DNA from: Salisapilia sapeloensis
Taxonomy: Eukaryota; Oomycota; Peronosporomycetes; Peronosporales; Salisapiliaceae
Assembly: GCA_023334545.1 (NCBI GenBank)
Contig: JAADVB010000127.1
Span: 1-52,088, forward strand
Direction: 5' to 3'
Length of the DNA stretch: 52,088 nucleotides
The translations under genes were made by a program, and so were the position numbers. The notes under the pieces were generated by a model, which worked only from the letters and a program-made list of their open reading frames with translations, was not told where the DNA came from and ran no database searches. Each line of letters opens with the position of its first letter. The first letter of the stretch is position 1. Below, one piece after another: positions 8,564-18,731 of the stretch.

Positions 8564-11152
8564 ATGGAGCCGAGTCAACCTCCGCTTTCGAACTTGAAGC
8601 CGACGCTTGGCGTCAAGTCTCCTGTCCTCAAGTCTGGCAGCGCCCACCGCTTTCAGAACAGCGGTCGGAACTTTAAAGTAGCGCCGGATACGATCCAGGC
8701 AAAGCAAGCACCGACACGGCATGAAAAAGTGTATGCGTTCCTCGAGAACAAGTATATTAGTGGCTTTCTTACGGTTTGCACGATCTTTGCTCTCTTCGGA
8801 GATGACATACGAGTGAGTGCATTGCCCATGTCGGCCGATATGACAGTGTATAACCTACTCTTTGCATGCTTCATCTTCTTCTTTCTCGAGTTGATCTTGA
8901 ATGTCTACTGCCGCCCGCGCTACTTTAACAATGGCACTGGATTTGCTTTTTATCTCGACATGGTGTCCACACTGTCGATTATTCCGGACGTAGGATGGAT
9001 TTGGTCGGAAGTTGTAAGTACAGACTCGTCTTCTGGTACGGATGCTGCTTTGAAAGCTGGTCGAGCCTCGAAAGCTGGATCGAAATCTGGACGAGTCGTT
9101 CGACTCGTGCGCTTGTTTCGCATGTTGCGAATACTACGAGTGCTCAAGAAGAACAAGAGTGAGGAAGCCGCATCGGTACGGGTATCCGAGCCTTCTAAGA
9201 TTGGTAAGACGTTGACTGAAAAGACGACTCGGCAGTTGATTGTGCTCGTTCTGCTCATCATCATCGTGTCTCCGATCATTGATGGAGCTGTCGATACTAC
9301 GCAGGACGATTTCCAAATTAACCAGTTTGACCGTCTTCATCACTACACGCAAGATTTTAACAAATCTAAAAGCATCCCATTCTCGAATATGAAAGCAATG
9401 GTGGAGAACTACGTGCGTGACTCGAATGGCTTAATTGTCGACATGACCATCCACGGAGTCCAGAACGATACGCTGGACGAGTGGCTTGCCAACTTAAAGT
9501 TCCAACCGGAAGATAGCGATAGTAACTCTGGATGGGATGTCACGGCACCTTACACGCTGGACGTGAATCCGATTACCGGTTGGAATTCAGTTAAGTACTT
9601 TAAGCGCTCTGCAGCATATGATCAATACCGTAGCACCGAGTTGTCCAAGATTTTGAAGGCTGGTTGCTACGTAGATGGCATATGCGTAGACTGTGAGGCC
9701 GAGACAAGCGACTGCCAATCCTGGGTTACCTATGATATTTCGTCGCACCGGAAAGAAGAAGCTGTGCTAAGTCTGATTAAGACGTTGCTGGTGATGGTCT
9801 GCCTTGGTGTGTCGATCTTGGTATTGACACGAGATGCTGAGCTCATGGTTATCGGACCCATTGAGCGTATGATGCGACTTGTCTCTCAGCTGGCAGCTAA
9901 TCCACTTGGAGCAACCGAAGCCAAGAAGGAGCTATATGAGACTGACGAAGCGGCAAATGAAGACTATGAGACGAAGATGCTGGAGACAACGCTCGGGAAG
10001 ATTGGTCGCTTACTGCAAGTCGGCTTTGGGGCTGCTGGCACGGAAATTATTGCGAAGAATATGGGCGGTGCTGGTGATCTGGATGTGATGATTCCGGGCA
10101 AGAAAATCTCGTCCATCTTTGGCTTTGGCATCATCGAACATTTTACAGAGACCTGTAGTCTGTTGGAGGAAGATGTCATCACCTATATCAACACGATTGC
10201 AGAGATCGTTCATAGTGACGCGCAAGTGTTCCACGGAGCTGCAAACAAAAACATTGGCGCTGCTTTCTTACTTGCCTGGAAAATATGTGATGGAGGGTTA
10301 CCAGGGATGCGAGATCCAAGAGATCCGATTGACAAGCCACGCATGACGGCAGCTGAGAAAGAAAAGAAGCGAGAAGGCATTTACATTAGAAGTGTAGGTG
10401 GCGTTGGTGTCAAGTCGAGACGTATCTCACCGTCGGAACTGGTAGACAGCGCATTGACGGCCGTGCTGAAGATGCGTGTTGACCTACACAACGCCAACAT
10501 GTCCGGGACACTGAACAAATATTGTTCAAACGCTAAGCTGACGACAGCTTTTGGTAGCGACTTTGAAACCCACCTTGGCTTTGGTCTGCACATGGGGTGG
10601 GCCATTGAAGGAGCTATTGGATCACGCTTCAAGATTGACGCATCATACTTGTCGCCGAATGTGAACATGGCTGCTAGACTTGAGGCTGCAACAGGGCAAT
10701 TCAGCGTACCGATGCTGTTATCCGAGTGGTTTGTAGATGAGTTGTCACCTGCCGCTCGCGGACTGTGCCGTAAGATCGATCGTGTCGCAGTGAAAGGCAG
10801 TGAGATTCCGATGGACCTGTGGACATTTGACATTGCTCACTATCCTTCGAATGGGGTGCCACCAGAGCTGCAGCCAGACGGAACGCAGAAGCCTGTGAGC
10901 TTTGCCAACGATCCGATCTACAAATCGTTGCAGGAAGGCATTCCAGCAGGCTTTTTTAACAACTTTCATCAAGGTATCGGGGCCTACTTTAGCGGTAGAT
11001 GGGAGCTAGCGCACGAAAAACTATCGACAGCAAATTCTTTATGGGAAGACGGGCCTTGCCAAGTGGTGATGACGGTCATGGAAACCGAAAGCAAAGGCAC
11101 GTTCAACGCACCGTCATGGTGGAAAGGCTTCCGACAACTGACTGAAAAATGA
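8564..11152 (+). CDS. Voltage-sensor-like membrane protein fused to a degenerate class III cyclase domain
   Basis: Single exon, 862 residues; the ATG at 8564 was chosen because the 14 upstream in-frame codons have no ATG. Hydrophobic spans lie at about 70-90, 95-115 and 125-145. They are followed by an S4-like helix at 177-197 in which Arg recurs every third residue (RVVRLVRLFRMLRILRVLKK). Further spans lie at 223-243 and 400-426, with a 155-residue, cysteine-containing loop between them where an ion channel would carry its pore. No TVGYG-type filter is seen. Residues about 515-760 are a class III nucleotidyl cyclase domain. Conserved parts include ANKNIG, NVNMAARLEAAT (the Asn and Arg of the catalytic site are kept) and VAVKGS. 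Both metal-binding Asp positions are changed: Ile523 where FCDI(R) is usual and Ala566 where GDAFL is usual. It is related in architecture to ciliate and apicomplexan channel-cyclases, but is probably a pseudocyclase or a partner subunit. Confidence 0.85.
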   Translation: MEPSQPPLSNLKPTLGVKSPVLKSGSAHRFQNSGRNFKVAPDTIQAKQAPTRHEKVYAFLENKYISGFLTVCTIFALFGDDIRVSALPMSADMTVYNLLFACFIFFFLELILNVYCRPRYFNNGTGFAFYLDMVSTLSIIPDVGWIWSEVVSTDSSSGTDAALKAGRASKAGSKSGRVVRLVRLFRMLRILRVLKKNKSEEAASVRVSEPSKIGKTLTEKTTRQLIVLVLLIIIVSPIIDGAVDTTQDDFQINQFDRLHHYTQDFNKSKSIPFSNMKAMVENYVRDSNGLIVDMTIHGVQNDTLDEWLANLKFQPEDSDSNSGWDVTAPYTLDVNPITGWNSVKYFKRSAAYDQYRSTELSKILKAGCYVDGICVDCEAETSDCQSWVTYDISSHRKEEAVLSLIKTLLVMVCLGVSILVLTRDAELMVIGPIERMMRLVSQLAANPLGATEAKKELYETDEAANEDYETKMLETTLGKIGRLLQVGFGAAGTEIIAKNMGGAGDLDVMIPGKKISSIFGFGIIEHFTETCSLLEEDVITYINTIAEIVHSDAQVFHGAANKNIGAAFLLAWKICDGGLPGMRDPRDPIDKPRMTAAEKEKKREGIYIRSVGGVGVKSRRISPSELVDSALTAVLKMRVDLHNANMSGTLNKYCSNAKLTTAFGSDFETHLGFGLHMGWAIEGAIGSRFKIDASYLSPNVNMAARLEAATGQFSVPMLLSEWFVDELSPAARGLCRKIDRVAVKGSEIPMDLWTFDIAHYPSNGVPPELQPDGTQKPVSFANDPIYKSLQEGIPAGFFNNFHQGIGAYFSGRWELAHEKLSTANSLWEDGPCQVVMTVMETESKGTFNAPSWWKGFRQLTEK

Positions 11153-11206
11153 CTTGACAAGGCCAATGCATCATGTATTTTAACTCCTCTTTTCGTTTTC
11201 GTCAGA

Positions 11207-13774
11207 CTACTTTTCGACTTGCTCATGCTTTCGTTTCTGACGGCTAGTTTTCTTCGAAGTACGTCGCAAAGTCTTTGCATGCTCTAACTCTTGATACGCA
11301 AGTATCTCTAGCAGATCGTGCAAGGACATGTGGACGGACTTGCATGAATCTCGATTGCACTTCTTCAAAGTGTACAAATCTTCGTCGTTTAGGCCTTCAA
11401 TATTTCTACAGAGAGGAAAATTCGGTTTAACAACCTTTCCATATAGCTTTCCTTTGTTTTTGAAAGCAGCCGTGGCATCAGAGTTTGCTCGCAAGCTCTC
11501 AAACTTTTGCAATTGCCATCCCCCGAAAGATCCTTTTGCCGTGTTGCGTGGTACCGGCGTCAATCGAAAGTGAATATTCGTGCACACTCGGCCAGCGCTC
11601 ATGCGAGGACACACACCAGATTTTAAAAAGCCTTGACAGTACGTTGCGACGAAGAATGTATAAGGAACGACGTTCTCGATATAGGTCCATTTCGGTAGGA
11701 CGTAGCCGATAGATTTAGCTAGGCTTTTGTTATGGCTTAGAGGGTCATCGCTGACGACGTTGTTGACTCTGGAGTACAAGTCCAAGATGGAGGTCGTCGA
11801 GTTCTCACTATCTGGACTTGAACATGAAGAGTAGATCTGAATGGACCTCCATTTGTATTCTGGCCGAACGAGATAGTCGCCACTTGGTAGACTGCAGACA
11901 GAGTCTATCACTTCAGAAATGACAGAAAAGTGGTCTGTTGGGCTGTTGGGTGCGTTAGTTATCATGTAGTATGGGTAGAAAGCATATGTAGAAGACATAC
12001 TCGAAGGAGTCCAGGACACGATGGCCTTCAGCGTCGGTAGAGATGGAATGGTAAAGAAGAGAAGACAATGACATCTTTTTCCACGACATGAGCTTGTTCT
12101 GCGGCGAGATGCGTGCCAAGAGTAGGTGAGAGCTGCCTCGTAGCCACGAGTGAAGCCACATGCGACGCTTTTCACTCGGAGAAATCTGTTCATTGATGCC
12201 AAGAGGAGTATAGTCCACTTTTGCAAAGATACTGATTGGATCCATTCTCTTCTCTTCTGCTTTCGCCTTGTCTTTCGGCAGCCGAAAACTTGTATTGCAA
12301 CGAATGAGAAGCCGCTTGTCCCCAATCGTCCATACGTGATACGAAGTCTGACCTTTTGTTTCTTCCTCTTTCTACATTTCTGCATATCATGACATATACG
12401 ATGGCAGACTAGTAAAAAAAAGTACCTCGAGATAGTTATGGATGCTGGTGGTTGCAGCTTCAGCAATCTTGCCTCGAGGTAGTGCTTCGCCAGCGAGCAG
12501 CGTGGAGTCAAAGTACACACATTTGTGGGATTCATTTTGCCGATGGGGTGAGCTCACCACACGCGTTTTCACTGGGATTGCCCACGGTTGTACCTGTACG
12601 TATCCACAAGTCAGGTTCGGCTAGAGATATATGTAGATGCAGACGTACGTTATCCAGCTCTGGTCTGGTGTCCAGACAGGAGTCAAACAATTGAGCGAGA
12701 GTGGAAGCGGAAATGACGGCATCGCATGCATAGAGATCGGCCAGTCGCTCAGCTTCCAAGTCAGTAGAGGCGATGCTGTCATTTACAACTGCGCTGCCTG
12801 TGTCATTGAGCGGAATGTCTGTTGGAAGGGCAGAGGCATCTAGCTCTTGGAGATTGCCATGAGTGGCCACCTGTTGCTCGTGCTTGAGCATGGCATTTTT
12901 TGTCTTTAACTGACTATTCTGTGATAGCTTGACTTCAGCACTCGGCTCAAAATATCGTGGATATAATCGGTAAGCATCGTTTTGGCAGGCTTGGAGTCTT
13001 CGATCATACTGTGTCATACATTGAGCTAAATGCATAAAGTAGGTGCAAATATTAAAGAAGTATGTACATGAAGCTGAGCACTTTCGGGAACGTATGCGTA
13101 TGTCTCGCCAGAATTGCGTCGAGCTTCTGCTTGAAAAAACAAAAAGAAATGTTCCTAAGAATCCAGTAGCATTCATAAATATAAGCATAACGTAGTGAGA
13201 AAAGAGTTGGAATACCTGCTCTGTTCGGACCGAGTCGTGCAACTTCTGCCACTCCTTCTGATCTTCGCTAGTAAGTGCCAAAAGAGCACTAAGGCCACTC
13301 TACTCGTTTCAAACCATGTCAGAATTATGCTGTACTATAGAGAAATGCGATAGCTCTATAAATGTTTATGCGCACCTTTTGAGCGTTCGCTTTCTTTTCT
13401 AACAGCTCTAGGTATCGTTGATGCTGGTGCCTTGGCAAAGTGGAGTGACGCCGAAGTAGATTGGATGCGGACACGACCGATGTTTCATTGTTGATGTCTC
13501 TGGCGTACTCCATGAGTTTGCAAAGAAGGTGGTTGCTTGCAGCATCCGGTTTATTGCTAGTGAATGACTTGTTTAGGCTTTCCACTGACCCATCGCACAC
13601 ACCATGCCGAGCTTTCCACTGCGCCTCCAGCTGATATCGCTGTCCAAACGCAGAAAAATTCTGGTAATCTGCTTTCGTCAGTCGGTCGGATCTGAACATG
13701 GACTGCACGTCCGATATCATAAAGACTGGCAGTGGTGGCAGGAAAGGATTGCCATCAGGTGCTTGTTTGACCAT
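11207..13774 (-). CDS. ICE2/NARG2-like protein (tentative), seven exons
   Basis: Exons 13774-13376, 13299-13216, 13129-13082, 13008-12649, 12593-12426, 12371-12001 and 11942-11207 give 721 residues. Introns are 76, 86, 73, 55, 54 and 58 bp; all are GT-AG and phase-consistent. Residues about 300-470 contain VQPWAIPVKTRVV, YHVWTIGDKRLLIRC and KVDYTPLGINEQISPSEKRR followed by a WL(R)..LLLARI segment. From memory this order resembles the C-terminal domain of NARG2/ICE2, a little-elongation-complex subunit for snRNA transcription. A Cys/His cluster, CQGFLKSGVC...C...H, could be a CCCH-type zinc finger. The tail is basic (KKTSRQKRKHEQ), like a nuclear signal. Exon 3 is only 48 bp, and its acceptor could lie 3 bp further on. 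The exon chain is well supported; the family name is less so. Confidence 0.7.
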
Positions 13775-14135
13775 TTCGGCACTTTCTTGTCAGAATATGT
13801 TGTCAGATAAATACACATCTATGTATTCTTAAAAGAAAATATAATATAAAACTTAGTAAAGTCATTTATGAATATTTCTGTTTTGAGCTGTACAAATAGT
13901 AATTGGTGACGTTTGCTGTGACGATTACATCCAGCCGACGAGTAGACATATTGAGCTCAAGTTGAGCTCAATATGTCAGCAGTAACTATTGCTGTCTTCA
14001 CGAATTGCAACTAACGCCTTCTGCATGTGCTACCAAATCAAGTCGAGACGTATCATGCAATTTGGATACCATCCTAGAAATCACGACGAGTAAACTGAAT
14101 ATGCCTCGTTCCTTTTATTCTCCCTATTGTGAACG
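13775..14135. other. Intergenic region with a perfect palindrome
   Basis: This 361-bp gap lies downstream of RPB2 and upstream of the ICE2-like gene, both on the minus strand. It is AT-rich at 13800-13900 and contains the hairpin listed separately. No coding content is seen. Confidence 0.5.
13945..13977. repeat. Perfect 33-bp palindrome (16-bp arms, 1-bp loop)
   Basis: Arms GACATATTGAGCTCAA and TTGAGCTCAATATGTC are exact reverse complements separated by one G. It lies between the RPB2 stop and the ICE2-like start and could form a hairpin in DNA or RNA. Confidence 0.9.
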
Positions 14136-17100
14136 TTACGAGGCTTGCGGCGCGTTCGGGTTTCCTAGCGTAAACAGTCTCGGGGCAATGCTCATGGCCA
14201 TGAGTTCCTGGAAGAGCAGCTTGCAACTGTACGGGATGTGGACTTGCGAGATCTGAGTCTTGTTCCGGCACGTCCGGCACTCGAACGTCATTTTGCGCAG
14301 ATTCGCGATCGCGATGATGCCGCACAAGTCGCACACATGGACACGGTAGGCATCCGAGTTGGCAAAGAGTCGGTCCATGAGGAAGTTGGCCGACCCGTGA
14401 CTGATGAGACAATCGCGCTCCATCTCGCCCATTCGCAGTCCACCTTCTCTCGCTCGTCCTTCCATCGGCTGACGCGTGAGCATCGTGACGGGGCCTCGAG
14501 ACCGCGAGTGGATCTTGTCGTCAACCATATGCTTCAGTCGCTGGTAGAACGTCGGTCCGATGAAGATCTGGGCTGTCAACGGTCGTCCCGTGTGGCCAGA
14601 GTAGAGCACCTCGTTTCCATGGCGCTGATACCCGAGATGGTGGAGCGTGTCGGCAATGGCCTGCACCGTCACATCCGTGAAGGGCGTGGCATCTCCCTCG
14701 TCACCGGTCTGGGAAGACACCTTACCTAGGAGACACTCAACCAAGTGGCCGACTGTCATACGCGACGGAATGGCGTGGGGGTTGACGATGATATCGGGCG
14801 TGATGCCTTCGACCGTGAACGGCAAGTCTTCCTGTCTGTACGTCATTCCGATCGTTCCCTTCTGTCCGTGCCGAGAAGCAAACTTGTCTCCGATCTGCGG
14901 GATACGAATGTTGCGGAAACGGACCTTGGTGAATTTGAACCCTTCGGCGTTGGTCGTGAGCATGACGCTGTCGATGATCCCGTTCTCGTGCGACCGGAGA
15001 CTTGTGCTGGCGTCTCGTTTCTGGTGACGCATCTCGATGGAACTGTCTTCGCTCACGGGCAGCGGACTCGTCTTGCCAATGATAATGTCGTTTCCACTCA
15101 CACGCGTGCCTGGCGCCACCAGTCCATCGTTATCGAGCTTGTGGTAGCTTCCGTGCTTGAGGCCAAGACAGTCTTCTCTCGTGGGTTTCTCAAACTCTTC
15201 GCAATTGGCGCCTCCGACGACAGCCGAGCCTCCATGCGGCGTCTTGTTCCGCTCCTGATCGACGTAGCAGCGGTAGAAGGTGGATCGGAAGAGTCCTCGG
15301 TCGATAGCGCTCTGGTTCATAATGAGCGAATCCTCCTGGTTGTATCCAGTGTAGGACGCAATGGCGACGATGGCGTTGATGCCTGACGGGAGTTCTCGGA
15401 AGTGGAGGTACTCCATGGCTCGAGTCGTCACGAGAGGCTTCTGCGGGTAGTTGAGGACGTTGGCCATCGTGTCCATTCGCGCTCGGAAGTTGGAGCTGTA
15501 GATGCCCATGGCCTGCTTGCCCATGGCACTCTGGTACGTGTTTCGAGGACTCTGGTTATGGTCCGGGAACGGAATGATGCTAGCACAGATGCCCAAGATC
15601 ATGCTTGGATGGATCTCGCAGTGCGTGTACGTTTGGTTCGCAGCGCCAATGTCCTTGGGCTCCATAGCGATCATACACACCTCCTCTTCCTCCGTATCGA
15701 TGAGCTCCACCACGCCGTCTGTCAAGAGGTTGTGCCACCTGTAGTTGGTGATCTTGTGGTTCTGGAGCTTGACCACTTGCTCCTTCATGAGCAAGAGCTG
15801 GTTGTCCTCGACGATGAACAGCGGACGGCAGACACGTCCAGCGTCCGTGTAGATCCGCAGCTCTTTGCTCATGAGGTCGTGGATGACGCTCACTTCTGCA
15901 TCGATGTCGACGCATCGACGCAGACTACGCAGCGTCCGCACCAATTCATTCGGTTCTCGATGCACGCCAACCCAGTTGCCGTTCACAAAAATCTTGGTGG
16001 CATGCGGAATGATCTGCGGCTTGATCTCCTCCAGATTCTCCGTTGCCCACTCCTCTAGGAACTCTAGAATCGGCGCCTGCGGACTGCCGACACTAATGTA
16101 CGCCATGAGCGCCAGGTTCTTCACCAGTCCCACAGCCTGTCCTTCCGGCGTCTCGGCTGGACAGATCATTCCCCAATGCGTATTGTGCAGCTGTCGAGGC
16201 TGAGCCTGCTTTCCTTCTCGCCCCAACGGCGTGTTCAGACGACGCAGATGAGACAGACTACTGGCGTAGGTGAGTCGGTTGAGCACTTGGGAGACACCAG
16301 ACTTGCTCGCACTCTTCTGCATACCCCAGTTACCAGTAGCGAGCGAGTACCGAAGGCCGTTTGTGATCGTACGAGAGCGGATGGCCAACGTCAGATTGAA
16401 GTCCTTGCCGTGGTCGACACACTTTTGGAGGAATCCCTTGACATCTCGCGTGAGTTTCTTGAAGAGGATGCGGAAGAGGCCGCCGAGGAGCGGACCGGCG
16501 AGATCCAGTCGCTTGTTTCCGTAGTGATCTCGGTCGTCCTCTCCGATTCGACCGAGGGAACACATGAGCAGCTTGTGAACAACGTAGCCTAAAAAGTAGG
16601 CCTTTTTCGTCTCGTTATGGTCTTCGACACCGACGTGCGGCAGCATCTCTTTCTGTAAAACGTCCTGTGCGTACCGAATTCGGTCTTTCTTGCTCACGTT
16701 GATGGCACTGCCTCGCCTTCCGATAAAGTCTAGCGCCACCTCTTGCTCCTGGATGACAAAGGCTTCTTCGAGACTTGGTTTAAAGCGCTCCATGAGCTCC
16801 ACGTCGGAAAAGTCGTAGCAAATGTGCTCTAGAATCTCTCGGTCAGCCACGAATCCCAGCGCGCGGAAGATGATGACGACGGGAATATCCTGACGAATGT
16901 ACGGAATGACGGATCGGATCTGGTTGCCAGTGATAGCGCTCTTCCCGCCGCTCTTCTGGTGCATCTGGACGTACATCGTCGACGTGGGACGGACGCCGTG
17001 CTCCACGTGACTGCGCGTCTCGCACACCCAGCTGTACTTGCTGGCGCCGCTCTTGCGGAAGCAATAGACGTGGTTGTTACTCATGCGCTCCTGGGCGATG

Positions 17101-17717
17101 AGGACCTTTTCACTGCCATTAATGATAAAGTAACCTCCCTGGTCGTACACGCACTCGTTCAATTCCGTCAGTTCCTTGTCCGTCTTATGCGTCAGGACGC
17201 AGTACTGGGATCGGAGCATGATCGGGACCATACCGATAAACTCTTTCGGCGTCTCTACTTGATCAAACGGCTCCATCTCGTCCAAATTGGCAATAGTGCC
17301 ACTCGCCGGCGCATTGAACTTTTGGCACACAACATCAACGTACAGGGGCGCAGAGTACGTGAGGTTTCGCAGACGCGCTTCGTGTGGAAACATGACGCTC
17401 GTGGATCCGTCGGCCTCGGTCATGGTCGGCTTTGACAGGTAGATCTGACCGAACGAGACGTTGTAGATGGTGTCTGTCTGTGCCTTGGCGCCTCCTGGCG
17501 CGTACTGCGCCTCTGGACTGATGCGAATGGACCGGGAGTCGTCGACGAGTTCTTGCATCGTGTTCTGGATGAACTCGTCGAACGAGTCGAGCTGCTGTCG
17601 GACAAGTCCTTTCTCTTCAAAATAGGAGCTAATGACGGCCCACGCATCTTCCTGCGAGACCGTCGCGCCCTGTGAGAGACCGGAGAAGCCGGTGTCTCCT
17701 TCGCCCTCCCAATTCAT
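14136..17717 (-). CDS. RPB2: RNA polymerase II second-largest subunit
   Basis: Intronless, 1193 residues, aligned along its whole length with yeast Rpb2 (1224). RPB2 forms one side of the Pol II cleft and part of the active site. Hallmarks in order: [18 protein letters not shown] near the start; [129 protein letters not shown]; and [14 protein letters not shown]. The C-terminal clamp zinc site CDLC...CRTC is followed by [18 protein letters not shown] 17717 ([10 protein letters not shown]) was taken as start; the frame is open for 10 more codons upstream, but only to a GTG. Confidence 0.98.
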   Translation of the reverse strand: MNWEGEGDTGFSGLSQGATVSQEDAWAVISSYFEEKGLVRQQLDSFDEFIQNTMQELVDDSRSIRISPEAQYAPGGAKAQTDTIYNVSFGQIYLSKPTMTEADGSTSVMFPHEARLRNLTYSAPLYVDVVCQKFNAPASGTIANLDEMEPFDQVETPKEFIGMVPIMLRSQYCVLTHKTDKELTELNECVYDQGGYFIINGSEKVLIAQERMSNNHVYCFRKSGASKYSWVCETRSHVEHGVRPTSTMYVQMHQKSGGKSAITGNQIRSVIPYIRQDIPVVIIFRALGFVADREILEHICYDFSDVELMERFKPSLEEAFVIQEQEVALDFIGRRGSAINVSKKDRIRYAQDVLQKEMLPHVGVEDHNETKKAYFLGYVVHKLLMCSLGRIGEDDRDHYGNKRLDLAGPLLGGLFRILFKKLTRDVKGFLQKCVDHGKDFNLTLAIRSRTITNGLRYSLATGNWGMQKSASKSGVSQVLNRLTYASSLSHLRRLNTPLGREGKQAQPRQLHNTHWGMICPAETPEGQAVGLVKNLALMAYISVGSPQAPILEFLEEWATENLEEIKPQIIPHATKIFVNGNWVGVHREPNELVRTLRSLRRCVDIDAEVSVIHDLMSKELRIYTDAGRVCRPLFIVEDNQLLLMKEQVVKLQNHKITNYRWHNLLTDGVVELIDTEEEEVCMIAMEPKDIGAANQTYTHCEIHPSMILGICASIIPFPDHNQSPRNTYQSAMGKQAMGIYSSNFRARMDTMANVLNYPQKPLVTTRAMEYLHFRELPSGINAIVAIASYTGYNQEDSLIMNQSAIDRGLFRSTFYRCYVDQERNKTPHGGSAVVGGANCEEFEKPTREDCLGLKHGSYHKLDNDGLVAPGTRVSGNDIIIGKTSPLPVSEDSSIEMRHQKRDASTSLRSHENGIIDSVMLTTNAEGFKFTKVRFRNIRIPQIGDKFASRHGQKGTIGMTYRQEDLPFTVEGITPDIIVNPHAIPSRMTVGHLVECLLGKVSSQTGDEGDATPFTDVTVQAIADTLHHLGYQRHGNEVLYSGHTGRPLTAQIFIGPTFYQRLKHMVDDKIHSRSRGPVTMLTRQPMEGRAREGGLRMGEMERDCLISHGSANFLMDRLFANSDAYRVHVCDLCGIIAIANLRKMTFECRTCRNKTQISQVHIPYSCKLLFQELMAMSIAPRLFTLGNPNAPQAS

Positions 17718-17814
17718 CTTTTCGCTTGTGAACGGATCTGGCGCCACTGGATTTTACGAACGAATTAGATTTTCTAAGCATTTGATTGGATGGATTCGAA
17801 TATGGCGTTTCTGA

Positions 17815-17883
17815 GGGACTTTTTCCAAAAATGAGTGCTCTTTTATTAATTGTTCCAAAAGTGGTACAAAAGTGTCAAAAGTG
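17815..17883 (+). repeat. Left terminal inverted repeat of the element
   Basis: Pairs with 18478-18546; shares the core TTAATTGTTCCAAA and GTGGTACAA. Confidence 0.85.
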
Positions 17884-17995
17884 GGTGCTATTTTGACAAC
17901 CGGGGACGCTTACCCACCTAGGCTGAAACTTACCAAAAGTGGATACTCGTAATACTAAAACATACCAAAAGTGGGGCCTTCCTTCAGATATACCA

Positions 17996-18082
17996 ATGGC
18001 ACAGATCCATATAAAACGCCTAATTCCAGTCTTTCTTGTATTTTTCTTGCTGCTTCAAGTCGATGGAGAAGCAACGTGTTGA
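17996..18082 (+). pseudogene. Short signal-peptide-like reading frame inside the element
   Basis: ATG at 17996 opens a 28-codon frame: a basic start (HIKR) and a hydrophobic core LIPVFLVFFLLLQV, then a polar stretch and a TGA stop. This looks like a secretion signal with no mature protein behind it. Downstream frames contain several stops. It may be a decayed secreted-protein gene captured by the element, or chance. Confidence 0.3.
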
Positions 18083-18477
18083 AGTTAGGTCGAAGGTAGC
18101 TTCAAAGTGAGAGCGAAGGATAACAAGGAAGAAGTTCACAGCGCTAATCAATAGCAAGAAGAGTAGATTATACTAGAGCGATTGAATACATCCTTCGTTA
18201 ACATTTTACTCCTACTTCTGCACCTGTGTATGCGTGACCACCTTCGTCCCTTTGGGCTCTTTTAAACACTAAGATTCCTTGCTATCTTTCGCATGTGTCT
18301 TGATTCATCTACCTCCGTCAGAGATCTAACTCCAGCCTGGTATTTAAATTTTGCCTTAATAATCATCTCTTTCATCAATAAAAGTGTCAATGGTGGGTAT
18401 CCTCCTGTCCAATCTTTCCAATCGTGGGTGCTCTGATGTCTATCATTGACAAGTATCCACTTCTAGCCTCGGGCATC

Positions 18478-18546
18478 CACTTTTGACACTCTTGTACCAC
18501 CTTTGGAACAATTAATTAAATAGTACCCACTTTTGGAAAAAGCCCC
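18478..18546 (-). repeat. Right terminal inverted repeat of the element
   Basis: Reverse complement of 17815-17883 with about eight mismatches. Confidence 0.85.
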
Positions 18547-18731
18547 AATCTGAGCCAGCTTCATTAATAGCCAATCAGCGGGTGGCGATCGTCCGGTCGT
18601 GCATGTTACGAACTTACGAATTCAGTTGACTTGACTTGAGTAAGACGGTAGCAGTTACGTGCTATACATGGCTACGGCGGAGACGGTCTCACATCGCGTT
18701 ATTCGCTGAACCTCCCAACAGGCCGAAGAGC

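Larger units (their letters stand above)
17815..18546. mobile_element. MITE-like element with long terminal inverted repeats
   Basis: The two ends are inverted copies of each other. The left end starts GGGACTTTTTCCAAAA; the right end, read on the minus strand, starts GGGGCTTTTTCCAAAA. About 61 of the first 69 positions match. Beyond these, both arms carry further degenerate copies of an AAAAGTGGRTRCT-like motif, so the repeat structure probably extends past 150 bp. A possible 5-bp duplication, TCTGA, sits at 17810-17814 and 18549-18553, offset by two bases. No transposase is encoded in 732 bp, so the element is non-autonomous. It fills the gap between the divergent RPB2 and CH-domain genes. 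The superfamily is not assignable from these data. Confidence 0.8.

Noticed and set aside
13026-13067. 42-bp GT-AG candidate intron in the ICE2-like gene
   Set aside because: Splicing it leads to a stop codon in every compatible phase; the 73-bp intron 13009-13081 keeps the frame.
14745-15386. Long frames antisense to RPB2
   Set aside because: RPB2 matches its family across the full length on the minus strand; these are shadows.
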